Assembly (NCBI RefSeq): GCF_000224145.3
Contig: NC_020172.2
Coordinates: 4,225,532-4,289,531 of the forward strand
DNA from: Ciona intestinalis
Lineage: Eukaryota > Chordata > Ascidiacea > Phlebobranchia > Cionidae
Direction of reading: 5' to 3'
DNA: 64,000 nucleotides
This document shows positions 11,809-24,500 of the stretch, piece by piece (position 1 is the first letter of the stretch; each line of letters opens with the position of its first letter). Below the pieces are notes generated by a model. It was not told the origin of the DNA, did not search any database, and saw only the letters and a program-made list of their open reading frames with translations. The translations under genes were made by a program, and so were the position numbers.

Positions 11809-12714
11809 TACGTTGGGCATCACACCTTATGACGTGGCAGACGAATTAATGAAGTTTGTGACGTAACAGGAAGACAAATTAATCTCCCCCAAAATATCTC
11901 GGCAAGTGTATTGATAGAAACGTGTTATGTCTGCCAAAGCAGTTTCAATTGAAATCATATCCGAACGTGTAACCACACACGCGTGTAACCATTTATCGCA
12001 TCCTCTTAATGAGCATGCGCAAACGAATTTTGGATTAGTCAAAACATATAATTTATTAGCGTGACATGAATTTAAAAAAAATCGGAAATTATATCCATAT
12101 TCAGTAATACGACCATGAGAAACGTCAAATTAAGGAAGATGAATTTTTAGTCGTGCGAGCGGATAGTGGAGTAATTCACTATCGTATAACGTGGCCTACT
12201 GATCAAATTCTCATTTCCCAACAAACAAATAACGGTCGTAATTACGCAAGACGAATTCTGGCTTAATCCTTTTTCGTCGGCCCTTCGAGGCTTTTGGAAC
12301 GTCAGATCTTCGCGATAAACACTGTGTGGTACGGTATCACTGTCGCGTTGCTGAACAGTGTGGGCAAAATTGCGTCACATAGCGATTCGATTTTGTCATG
12401 ACGTCACTGGGCCATTGCCAAATATGGAAAAAGCGGAAGGAAAGGGAAGGAGACACAATATAAACATGCAAGGATGTAATTGCGTATTTCAAATCTATAT
12501 CTGTTGCATCTCATAAACGTAAATGGGCATGTCAGAAATATGGATTATGTCGCTGACTTCCTGAATATAAAGATCACCCGACACTAAACGAAAAGTGATT
12601 CATAAAGCTGTCATGCCACAATCTGCGTTATGTTACTCGTTTATGAAATGTTGATCATATGCCCACGGTCACGTACATTCCATACTGTTTATTAAAATCG
12701 GTATTGTCATTCAT

Positions 12715-12912
12715 ATAGTATGGTGGGAGAAGACGAAACACTTTTAGCACATATAATCCAAATATCCTGATCGTGTTTTAAACAATTAACAACAGTCTAT
12801 ATGGCAGTCGTAATAATACGATTTTATAATTCTTTAAATGCTCTTTGTTAACTATACCAAACGGGACACGAAAATAGAATGAAAATGCGTCCCATCTTCC
12901 CCCACCCTACCA
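12715..12912 (+). repeat. MITE-like family B copy, near full length
   Basis: About 195 bp: left end 'tatagtatggtgggag', body 'cctgatcgtgttttaaacaa', right end 'cccccaccctaccatacta'. The ends are inverted relative to each other, as expected of a terminal-inverted-repeat element. Confidence 0.75.
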
Positions 12913-13159
12913 TACTAATAGCTACTTTCTTCCAACTGTTATGATATCACAAAGTGAAAACCTTTATCAATTTTTGTAAATTATGGAATAATTCCTTTGC
13001 GCGCGGAATGTTGAAAATCTCCCGCCCGCTGTGATTTAAAATACGAAGTACGAGGAGCTGCTAACTGCCTTGGGGTGGTACTGAAGCTCTAATACCGCCT
13101 GCTATTTTTGTAGATTGCCTACAGCAGCACGAAAATTCACAAAAAGGTCTCTTGTAGCG

Positions 13160-13560
13160 AGTCCTAGTTTAAATCCAGTCAAATTTAGAGCTTAACTGTT
13201 GTGGATAACAATGCGGTATGCCAATGCTGAAAGCCCCGGATTTAAATTCGATTTTGTATATAATAACGTGTATTGTTCCACTAAGATTAACAATTGAGCT
13301 GTTAGCGTATAGAGTATACACAGAGAAAAAAAAAATCTAGATACTGAAAATGCCAGATTTGAATTTGGTTTTGTATATAATAACGTGTACTGTTTCACTA
13401 GGATTAACAATTAAGCTGTTATAGCGTATAGACCTAGGAAAATCTCAATTCTGAAAGCGTAGGATTTGAATTACATTTTGTATATATTACCGTGTATTAT
13501 ATGTCACTGAGATTAACAAATTATCTGTTAGCAGATAGACACAGGCAAATCTATAGTGTA
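13160..13560. repeat. Degenerate tandem repeat, about 3 units of 107-117 bp
   Basis: A block running from 'ctgaaa' through 'gattt-aatt', 'ttttgtatata', 'cgtgta', 'agattaacaa', 'ctgtta' and 'gcgtatag' recurs with 'gattt' at 13239, 13356 and 13463. It lies about 1 kb upstream of the Kunitz-gene promoter. Confidence 0.8.
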
Positions 13561-14171
13561 ATGGTGTGTATATATCCTTACTGTATTCAATATATTTAGC
13601 AGTGATGTAATAGCTAGTTGTCTTAGCATACGATAATAATTTACTCAATTAGTTAATACGGTGTCATTAAATAGGTAAATTATTATTTACAATTGTCGTT
13701 TATATCAACGTGCGTAGTTGGTAATAAGCGTAATGACGCTACATGTTTATTGTTAATGTTTGAGCTGGAATTGTTTAATGTCAAAAGAAATTGTTTCCAT
13801 GACACAAGGTCGAGCTTGTTCGGTATTGGAGTTGTTTACACGTTTACGTAGTTAAGGGATCGCAAACGGAAATTGGTCTCAGTATTAGTAAACTTTACGG
13901 TAGCGATTATACCTTGTAATTGTATATAGTCGTACTGATATCATCTTGTGAGCAGCTGCGCTTCAGCGTGGGCGGTATACTGTTCTATAGGATAAGTGAT
14001 TATTAAAAAGAAATTAATTAGTAATTTTTGCGCGAAGTGAAAGACGTATTTGAGGGTTAAGAGTTCTAGAATCGCCGTTCCGACAACCATGATAAATTGC
14101 TAGGCTTGTCAGCTTCGTTTTCTATTTGCGGTCGGCTCTGCTGCCAATTTACTCTTAATTGTTCAAAACAA

Positions 14172-14260
14172 CGTCACAACTGACATCACAGCCCGCGTGG
14201 TCGCCGCCGGCTCAAGCTATATAAGCTGCTGTTTTAGAGAGAAGCAATACAGTCGAGTTT
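14172..14260 (+). promoter_or_regulatory. TATA promoter of the Kunitz/thyroglobulin gene
   Basis: TATATAA at 14218-14224, with an initiator-like 'caatacagtcg' about 25-30 bp downstream. Upstream are 'acgtcac' (14172-14178) and 'tgacatcac', similar to CRE half-sites, and a GC-rich 'gtggtcgccgccggc'. The ATG follows at 14395. Element identities are inferred from motif shape and spacing only. Confidence 0.6.
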
Positions 14261-14394
14261 GGCTACTGAACAGTACTGGCATACAGAAAGTAAAGTGTAA
14301 ACTTTATTTACGTTTGTTTTTATTATTTTAGAAATCTTTCCAGAACCTATAAATATTATATTGATTCTTAAACTGAAGTTTATTTCGTTAACAA

Positions 14395-17300
14395 ATGAAG
14401 ATGACAAGTACATTATTGAAACTTGCTGTTACTGTGGCAGTTGTAGTCGTCAGTGGTAAGTTACTTAATAACTGATATTTAAGTGTGTATACCAAACATA
14501 CCATCATTTTTTAATGTTGATAAAAAAATGCTGTTACTCGTGTTTAACTTTTTGGTAACGATGTTTATTATTTGTTCAGGTTGTATGGCGAGCCCAGTCC
14601 CTGCAGATGACGTTGGCTGCTTCGCTGCACGAAACGCTGTGTTCTTGGACATTCGTCGACTTTTACGAGGAGAGTGGCCATATTGTGACGAAGGTGGTCT
14701 CTGGAAGGTAAGGTTTATGATTATACGAGGTTTTCGCGTTGCATATACAAAAATAATAACGAATAGTAGGGTGGGGTAAGATGAGAAATTTTTAATTTTC
14801 TTTTTTATCGTCTCATCAGGTAGTAAACAAAGAATTTGTATAGAATTATATAGCAGTATAGCCCCACGACTCTAAAATAGCGTTGTTAACTATTTGAAAC
14901 ACGTCAGGAAATATAGGATTTAGGTGCTAACAATATAGCGGTATAAATACAAAACGACTTAATTTCCAAGTAAAATATCCATAACTTGCTGTAAGGCCTT
15001 ATCAAATTTAATGTATACATAGAGCAAAGGGTGCAAAGGTTTTAGCTGCAACACTGTACAGCACGAACATAGCATTCAAACAAACCTAAAACAAAACACA
15101 CGTCAGTATTTCGAATCCTCTAAACATATCACGTTTTCCTTGCAGAATGTGCAGTGCGGTATTAACTCCTGCTACTGCGCATACGTTGATACGGGAGCTC
15201 AGATTCAAAACCTCAACCTGCGTACGTTGTATTACTCATATGATCAACTCATGGGGATGTGCCCGATCCGTTTCCAGGCGAATCGAGACGATGCTTGCCG
15301 AGTTCCTCACCTGAACTATCCATGCAACACCTCGGCACCAAAGTAAGTATTAATTTGATATTTTGGATAAATTCTTTTATTTAAAAAAAATTGTTCAGTT
15401 ATTGAAGATTACAGCCATACTATTTCAATTCGTTTATTCATTCATAAAAAATCTTTAATGTCTAGGGCATTCAGGCAATTCTTTTTAGCAGAATTCGGCA
15501 TTTTTTAATACGATATGCATTAACATACATTTCAACCGTAGCGTATACAACAACCTGAATAATTTTGTGTAAAGTTTTTAACGACATTAAAAAATATTTA
15601 CTCATTTTTTTCACATTAAAAATATTTAACACTATTTTCCGCAGGTACATTTACAACCAAGAAAGTGGTGAATGCGAAGAAACGCCTTCATCCAGATGTT
15701 ACGGTTTCATGAGCCTTTCAGAATGTCAGAGTCAATGTGGTAAGTAGAACCTTTTAGGGCCATATAAGTTTTAAGAAGATATATTTATCTGTATGTACGC
15801 ACTTTACGTTTATGTAATGAATATACTTGTATTGCATCTAAACATGGTTGCAAATTTAAACATGTTTTGCATATTGTGTGTACCGCTACTCCGTATGGCA
15901 AACCCTGGTATTGAGTGTCACGGCATGCCTTTAAATGACTCGCATGATCATTACGAGCTAAAAATACTATTATTAATTCTATACATGGCGGCATAATCTG
16001 CATTTTAAATTTTTTAATGAGTCTAATGAAATAATATATACGCTGACGTGATACAAACAACTTCAACTTTCGCGAATTCATTCCAGTAATTGGTAAACAA
16101 TTCGTTTGTTTTACGTCACAGTTATTCTCACGACAAGCCGCAGCATCTCCGTTTCGATAATGATATAATTACTTAATTCTTGTGTCAGCGGGTGTCGGTT
16201 AATTCATGGCTCCCTGCTGCTAAATTTAGACAAACACGCCACGCAGATTAAAATCATTGCAGATTTTCAGCACCGTCCTACAATAGCACCGCGCACCAGA
16301 CCGTTTGAACTATCTCTCGCCCGATGTTAAACCTATTTCCAGTTCAACTCGGTTCGAAAATATACTTTTCAGACTGTAAACATGTTTTCTTTTTCTTCAG
16401 CGCCCGTTGTGCACGATCGTTGCTCCCACCCGTACGACATCGGCCACAGTTGTTCAGACCACACCCCGACTGGTCGTTATTTTCACAACCCTTCAATGAA
16501 CCGTTGTGAATTGTTCTACTACGTTGGATGCGGGGGAAATACAAACAACTACCGAACTCTGATTGAGTGCGAAAGAACTTGCTGTAAGTTGAAGTATATG
16601 AAAAACTTTATCACAAACAATAACCCATATTACTTGTAATTAAAAACATATCTCTAGTTAAATGCCTAAAATATGCTACTGTGGGGTAAGATGGGAAATC
16701 GGTAGGACATAATATCCAAATATCCTGACCGTGTTTTAAACAGTTAACAACGGTCTATGGGAGTTGTAAGGACACGATTTTAATATTCTTTGAATGTGTT
16801 GTATGTTTAACTAAAACGTGTGGTTGCCAAACCAAACTACATATACTTTATTTTACCTTACGTTTTAACATGTATACCTTTACAGTGCCACAACCGATAG
16901 TCACAATAACTGTACAAGTCGAAGGAAGAAACACACACAGCTTGGAGGTGCCATCCTGGGTATTGGACGATTACAGCTTAGTTTCTGATAACGTCAACCA
17001 AATATCTCAAGTAATAATGGATCGGGTTCGACTTGTTGCAAGAAACCAAACATTGGTCCAAGCTTACGTTGAAGGTAAGTTAAACTGGAATCAACGTGGT
17101 CGCTACATAATATTATAATATATTGTCAAAACAAAAACTTACAGGAAAAAAAAAGAAATTTTACAAAAACATGAAATTTTACAAAGTCATTGTTTTTAGC
17201 TACCACTGCCACTGAGGAAGGACGACTTCTTGAGATCGGAAGACCTCTTCCACCAATTGAGGCTAAATCACCTGAAGAACAAATCAGACAAGTTCTCGGA

Positions 17301-17773
17301 CCTGAAGTTGTGTGTTTCCAACCTGATCAAACTGGACCATGCAGAGCACTTTTCCGAAGATGGTAAGTTTCAACTCGATATGAGTTTTCTTTACTATGCG
17401 TCAATTTACGTAGGATATAGCACGACAGCGCAGAAAAGTTTCCTGCTAAATTAAATGTTTTTTTTTGGTTATAATTTTATGACAAACGAATAATTAATTA
17501 TATTTTCTCATCAGGCATTTCAACTCCGAACGTGGTGTTTGCGAGCGTTTGGTCTACGGAGGCTGCGACCCTAATGGCAACAATTTCTTAGAAGAGCAAG
17601 ATTGTTTTGAGTATTGTCGAGCATATGCCCTTCCCATTACTTCTTACGTTGACTCGCGGGCTCATAATTCCGAACCACAAGAAGATGTTGATGGACAGGT
17701 CGTTTACAGACTGCCTGAAGTCCCCAGCACCACCCCAGAAGAAACAACACCAAGTCCTACTATTGGTGTTTAA
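14395..17773 (+). CDS. Secreted thyroglobulin type-1 / three-Kunitz-domain protein
   Basis: Predicted 424-residue secreted protein, probably a serine-protease inhibitor. Exons: 14395-14455, 14580-14707, 15146-15342, 15645-15739, 16401-16583, 16886-17074, 17200-17362, 17515-17773 (1275 nt). Residues 1 to ~24 form a signal peptide (MKMTSTLLKLAVTVAVVVVS). A thyroglobulin type-1 domain follows, with PYCDEGGLWKNVQC and CYCAYVD where CWCV is usual. Kunitz 1 starts at CRVP, Kunitz 2 at CSHP and Kunitz 3 at CFQPDQTGPC; each has six cysteines. By alignment with BPTI, P1 (the residue after Cys-2) is Asn, Ser and Arg respectively, so only the third domain looks like a trypsin-type inhibitor. A ~60-residue linker without cysteines, encoded mainly by exon 16886-17074, separates Kunitz 2 from 3. 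The tail is Thr/Pro-rich. Kunitz 1 and 3 are each split by an intron; Kunitz 2 is one exon with phase-1 ends. I recognise no specific vertebrate orthologue. Confidence 0.9.
14765..14935 (-). repeat. MITE-like family B copy, reverse orientation
   Basis: Starts 'tagtagggtggggtaagatg', then 'gtagtaaacaaagaat', 'cgttgttaact', 'gtcaggaaatata'; its far end is lost. Lies in intron 2 of the Kunitz gene. Confidence 0.65.
16676..16812 (+). repeat. MITE-like family B copy, left part
   Basis: Carries 'gtggggtaagatggg', 'cataatatccaaatatcctg', 'gttttaaacagttaacaacg' and 'gtctatgggag'; the right terminus is missing. Confidence 0.7.
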
Positions 17774-18537
17774 TGCGTTGTAAAACTTTGAAGATATTGG
17801 TAGTAATTCAAACGTGCACTGTTCTTGGCATAAGCGCCGCCAGACCGCACTTCGCGCTTTTCCAGCGCCGTGTCTTCAATATTTAATGACGGGAATCCAT
17901 TAATTCGAAAACGCTGCTTTGCTGTTTGGATATTTATTGCTTAAGCTTTTTACAGCGATTTTTAGTTTTTTGGTATAAATCTGTCGATTTTTATATAAAT
18001 TGTATGAAAATAGATGCGGTGAAGTTTTAATACTCTATGCTTCCATCGTGACTTTTATGTTTTTATTCATAATCGTACTTTTATCAGTGTTTAAATAGCA
18101 CGTTGCTTTCCTTTTACATTGCGTCTTTTTCGCCAATAAAGTACTTAAAATGAACATAGAAACAGTATTACCCTATCGAAAAAGATTTCTATGAGCCATA
18201 TATAAACCGAAGTCAAAAATATTTCAAATTTAGTTTATCTTGACTACGAGCATTGTTGTTATTAACTGACAGTTCAAAATAATGTGACACACTATGTATG
18301 CAAGTTAGCGCAGCAAATTAACGACTAGGATTAATGTATAATTGTTAGTTATATTACAGAAACGTAGCCTTGCTGTAGATTTGAACCATATAAAATGGGC
18401 TAAGCTATTAAAGTCAGCGTTTTATGTCGTGTTATAACTTATGTGTCCCGAGTGTCTCGTTTTTGTTCAAATACACTAGACTGACACGTTACTTGTAAAC
18501 AATTCATTCAATAAAGAGTTAAAGCTGTGACCGAAAT
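17774..18537. other. 3' UTR of the Kunitz gene and intergenic/5' region of AHI1
   Basis: AATAAA at 18135-18140 is a plausible poly(A) signal for the Kunitz gene (362 nt after its stop). A second AATAAA at 18510-18515 lies just upstream of the AHI1 start codon. No exon, TATA box or repeat was recognised. Confidence 0.5.
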
Positions 18538-21500
18538 ATGCCAGCAGGTAAATAATAGTTTTTATCTTGTCTTAATATTTAAAATGTATCTACTATTTAT
18601 TATTACGGTTTTATGTTTTATAAACAGAAAGTGCAATGCGAAGACAGACAAGGTCTCTGTTTGAAGGAATATTGGGAAAGAAAAGTTCAGAAGGGTAAAA
18701 TTGCCTACTTTTACTGACTATTCTTTTAGTATGATTTGTATACCATTACCAGTGTTAAGTTATATTTCTGTTGTGCAATATTTTAAATGTTACACAAAAT
18801 CAACTTAAAACTGATGTACTGTGTAAAATGCTGTTATTAATATGTTTTTTTGTTCTTTTTTCCCAGTGGTACACCTTCAGACACTGAACAAACACCTGAA
18901 AAAGTTGTAAGTAAACATGTGATTAGTTGAAACTTTTAAATTAGTACAATATGTAATTGCGTATCTTATTTAATACTTAAGGTTATAACTTAAAGGTATA
19001 ATATTCAATTATTCAAACTTCTAAATAATATTCAAACTTCCGAGGCCAATATTCAAACTTCTAAATATACTTTCACATAAAAGAACATAAAATATATACA
19101 TTGTATTACTAATATTTACTTCAATTTATTTTACATTGTGCATTCATGCTGAATACGACCTTTTTATCACCCAGGCTGAAAGTTTAGAGCGCAGTTTAAC
19201 AAAAGATGATCCTCTGTTGGAGACAAACACCTTCAATGAAAATGATCCTGGAAGTAATGGAAAGGGTAAGTGGAAGGAGGAGGAGAGTTCACCTGTCAAT
19301 CAAGATCAAAACAAAGAAAACAAAGAGAAAATCAAGTACGGTTTATCTTTTTTTATTTATTTTTTTAAACATTTTTTGTGTCTTTTGAAAAATTTGTGTT
19401 TTAATGTTTTCCAGAGGTATTTTACATACTTTAATTTAAAGCCCATTTAAAAGATCTGGTGTTTTTATAGGTTAGGTAGCTTTTTGAACGGATTGATTTA
19501 CTTTACAGTACAGCTAATGCACTCATGATAAATGTACGTTTTTGTATTCTATTTTGTATTCTATATTGCAGCGCGGCACTCAATGAGTCATAGCATTTAG
19601 GCCAAGGTTGGCTCATTAACCCAAAACTTGGGGTGGCAAATTTACTTTACTAATGTCATTGTTTGAAATTAAAAATATTTTCTTGGTCAGTGAGACATAT
19701 GTTGAAGAGAGGAAAGTAAAATGGTCGAGCAATGTTACAGTGCATGAGGGTGAAACTGACAAGAAAGATCCACAGTTATCTTCTTTACCAACAACATCTA
19801 TACTTAAAACGGTGCAACAACGTTTGAAAGTAAAGGGTAGACCAGACGACAAGGGTCTTCAAGAAAGTAGTATGAAAAATACAGCTGTTCACAAAACTGA
19901 GTGTGCAGGTCATGCTTTATACCCAAGTTGTGGCAAAACCAACTCTGAAAATGAAAGCTTGTTAAGCTTAGATGAGACAGTTAGAGAAAACACAATGTTT
20001 TTATCAACCACTGATAGTAGTAGTGGTAGGGTATCAAAAACACTTGAGCGTTTAAAAAAGAAACTTTCCGGCTCAACAGATAGTTTGTCTAGCTTGAGTA
20101 GTTTGGAGAGTCCGATCAAAATAGCAAAGAAAGCTTATGAAGGTATAGCTAGTTGGATAAATTCACCCAAAGAAAGTTTAGATGATGAGATGAGTCCGCA
20201 GAAAGTTGAAAGGACAGGTGTACAAGTACGTTTGAGTGCAGTTGGGAGTGGTTTTCAAACTTTATGGAAAGCAAATTCACAAGTTATTAGGCAGTTATTT
20301 AAAGAACAGTCGGAACATGACTTGGGAGATGGGAGGTAAAATAAACTTTCCATATTGGTATATTATTATTCCCAGGTTCAAAATAGTAATAAAGTAATAT
20401 ATTTATGTATGTTACTACGTAGGAGTCTGATTTTAAACTGTAAAAGGCAAAAGCTGTTTAAAATCAGCTTAACTTTATTGGAAAGTTTATTTATTATTTT
20501 GGCTTAATTAGTCTGTGATTGTATATATTGTATATAGTGTAATTATATATAAAATAAAACAGGTGTTTTTAATGTTTTTTTTTTTCAAGTTAAAACTACT
20601 GTTTTTAAACAGCCTTGGTGGTGTTGGCATTAAACATATATGTTTTATTAAACTAATCATTATTTCAGTGAGGAGCCGGACAAAGTCAAATCTGAGGACG
20701 ATCCATTGAAAATTGAACCTCCACAGCCAAAGAAAGAGAAATGGTATAAACAATTCAAGTTTCCATTAAAAAAAAAGAAAATTCCAGACTCCGAGAGTAT
20801 CAGATCGGATGCAGGGAGTCCTGCACCACCTGATGATAGTAAAGATGGTGTGGAAACAGGGAGGGAATTAATGAAGAAAAATGAAAATGAAGAAAAGTGA
20901 GTGTTTTTAATCAGTAGCGTCTAAATATATATATAATAAAATAGAAACATTTTTAAAAACTCTGTTAATTTTTCCTTGCAGTGTCATATTATTCTGCAAT
21001 GTCAGACAATATAAAAAATAAAAGGGGATAATTGTGTAAAAATTTCTGTTTGAGTAAAACAAAACAAATTTAGGTATATGTATACAGTATACATATTATA
21101 TTTAATCGTTTTTATGTTTTAACTTTATAGTCAGAAACATGAGAATAAAGAAGATGAACAGGATATTAAACCTACACCAGATATTCCATCCACTTCAAAA
21201 GTTGAAAATAATGATCAAGAACCAAATGAATCAAGTCAAGATTTGTCCACCACCAAACCTGGTAGGCTATACTAAATATTAAGCTTTACTAAAATTAAGC
21301 TCTTTGGACACATTAGTGGCCCTATAGATTCCTTTTTTTAAACAGTTTGTTATTGGTATTTTTCTTAGAACAAGACACATTTTTATGTAGCCAAAATCGG
21401 CTGTATTTTCATCTATTTCTACAACACAAATTTTGATCATTATTTATAACATTCTGCAGTCCCTAAACCAAGAAAGTTACCAGAGATATCGCCAACCACC

Positions 21501-24500
21501 ATCGTGGATGCTGATGCTTCCCAACAAAGTGTAACGAGGATTGAATCAACTGCAAGGCGCAAACGAAGAAAAAAAAGTAAGTCTGGCAGAATATTCAAAA
21601 CTAAATATGTTTTTTTATTCAATACGCTTTAAATTGAATGCTTATTAGCTCAAGTTGTATTGTTTTGTGTAATTTGTTACCAATATTAAGAACCGTTTAA
21701 AATATATTAGTCATCCAGCCATTTCTCATGATATAATTTGTTATCCCAAGTTTTGCCCATTATCCCTCTCTCTCGCTCTTAATGACTCTCTTTTTTCTGT
21801 CTTATGTGGGTGTTTTTTTTTGCGGACATGAGATTTGGCCAATCGTCTCAAATTTTTTGCCATTACCTCTCTGTATCTCTCTCTTTCTGTTTGCATTAAA
21901 ACAAACATTTTTTCCTTCAGTTCCACGAAAAAGGAAAGGTGATCTGGAAACAGACACCGATCCATCTACCACCATTATAGAGAACACTGCAGCAGAAGAC
22001 ACAATTGAAAACATCCCATCTGCATCCATAGCTGATCCGGAGGACCCAGGAGTTACTCCCTCATTTGAGGATGATGGTTTGGTCCTCGGAGTCACAGTTC
22101 ACCATAGCGATCATCTCCGTGCCGATCTTAAGTATATGGCGCACCCGGTGGTCAGAGTATCCATAGTCGACGGGTCTAATGGTGCTTATTTAAAGAAAAG
22201 TAACAGGTATGTGGATATCCCATTGTTAAAAAAGGCTTGTCAAAAATATTGTTTTGTATTTCCTGTTAATTTTTAAATCAATAGGCCTATTATCGGGAAA
22301 AAGTTCTGAATACAAAATGTAAATACTATGTATTTTTGTTTCTATCCAGTTTTTATTTATTTAATTTTTATATTTATCTAATTTTTATATATTTATATTT
22401 ATCTAATTTTAAGTTTATGTATTAAACAATAACAAATATTTTACCTCGAATTAAATAAATATTATTGTAACTTTCAATAAACAATTAAAGTTGTTTCAAC
22501 CTGAATTTAAATTAAAAATAAAGTTATTTCATCTCAAAACTAATTTTCAGTTCTCGACGAGTTACTTCATTTTACGAAAGTGATTCCGTCACCTCAGTTC
22601 TTCCTATAATGACACAACCTTTCGATTTCCGAGCGAATCAGAGCGTTCTGCCTAGATGGGAAGAGACATTAATCTTCAATGAGTCTTTCAGCAGTCTGGT
22701 TGCATCCAGATCAGTCCAGCTTGATCCGGTTCAAACTAGTTCTGCTGAAGTGGAAACAGCACCTGTGGATGTCTCAGTCAAAGCTTCAAGCCCAATCCTG
22801 TTTTTTGTTGTAAGTTTGTTTCAATTTGTTGATTATGTATGTATGTTTGTGTTAAGTGACAATTTAATGTTGTTTCTAAAAAATAAGTTAAAACAAAATC
22901 TAGAATGTAAAATAAAACATATATATATATAAATATTCTAATAAAAGATAAAATAGAGTCACAGTTAATCTGCCAAAGCGTTTTAACATAAAATCAACTT
23001 TAGTTGTTATTTGGGGTACATTATTAAAGGTCTTATTAAAAAATTCATATTAAAAATATGTTTGATAATTTGATATACCATACTAGTAGTAAGATATTGA
23101 ATACTTGCTAATTGATTTAGATTCGCGATTTTGTAAGCATGTCAAAGGCGAACAACGTTCGTAAACATCGGGACGATGTAGATAAAGGATGGCATAATGT
23201 GGCATGGGCTTTTCTTAAGGTTGGTAATATTGTGTTGTTTTATCATATATTTTGTTTTGTTTTATCATATATACAAGCCAACAAGCGTAAGTTTTCTCTA
23301 AAGTCTATTGTTTAAAATTTATAAATAAAATTTTAAAACAGTTTTGTTGCGCAAACATTTTAGATATTGAAGTGTATTTTTATTCAAAAAAAGTATTTTT
23401 TAAGTTTTTTGTACCGCAATTAACATTTTATCTTTATTAGGGTGGCTGTACACAGTATCCGGCATGTGAATTCGCCTGCAAAGTCGTATGCAAACCCATT
23501 ACCGAGTTGTGCATGCGGCAGTGAAATCCGGACAAAACAGACGAATTCCAGATACTGTGTACAGCCACCTTTAGGCTAGCTTTTTCATTTTCCCAATTCT
23601 TTAGCTTGTTGGATCGAATGGTAAACCCAACACTGGCCGTCGTGTTCGTTTACAACTTTTCCACCCTCCTCGTAATATATCTGCTATTTCTATGGACGCA
23701 CAATCGGAACCTGCATTTTCATGGTGGCTTAACCACAAGAGGGCAGCATACCCATCAACAATTTACGTCACGCTTAAATCTGTCACTGGGTCAAGCAAGG
23801 TAGGTTGGTGCAAAATCAAACGATTGTAATTTTTTCTTATTTTTTATTAATGTATATATATTTGTTTAGGAATCTTTTTTATATAACTGCATGGTCTGCA
23901 CCTTTATATTAAAACAAACATTGTCTCTCATTTTATTTAACACATTTTTTTATAACACAAAAACACAACATGCTTTTTTTACTGTCCACCAACCTCACTA
24001 AAAAAACAGATGGATGTGGTTCTGTGCTCCGTGTTTGCCACAAAAAGAATACCAAAAACACAAACTTAATATATATACGGTCATTTGTGTAACACAATTT
24101 TATGTTGCTAACAACTTTACCAATCCACTTTAAACCAGATGGATCCGGTTCCACGATCTATGTTTGCCATGCAACCTGAGTGTGGAGCTCAAACCTACAA
24201 ACAGATGCACAACTCACTACAGTTTGCAGATGGAACAAATAATGAGGACCAACAGTTGGAACCAAAATGGTCACGATTGCCTGGACAAGTAACTAAAATA
24301 CACATTCCACTACATGTGGCTATACTACTTTAAATTACTATTGTTTGAGAAATAAGTAATACATGTTTGATTCCTGGTTGATATGCATAGAAAAAAGTCT
24401 CTTCAACTTCTATGCTTCTTTGAGTTTGCTCTGCATAATAGATTATACAGAACACAATATGACTTATTATGAAAGATGCAGTATTCAAATGTTACATTAC

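Larger units (their letters stand above)
11446..14394. other. Intergenic: collagen 3' region and Kunitz-gene 5' region
   Basis: No supported coding exon. It contains a candidate collagen poly(A) signal, two MITE-like copies, a ~110-bp degenerate tandem array at 13160-13560, and the promoter of the downstream gene at its right end. Most of 11830-12700 and 13560-14150 shows nothing I recognise. Confidence 0.6.
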
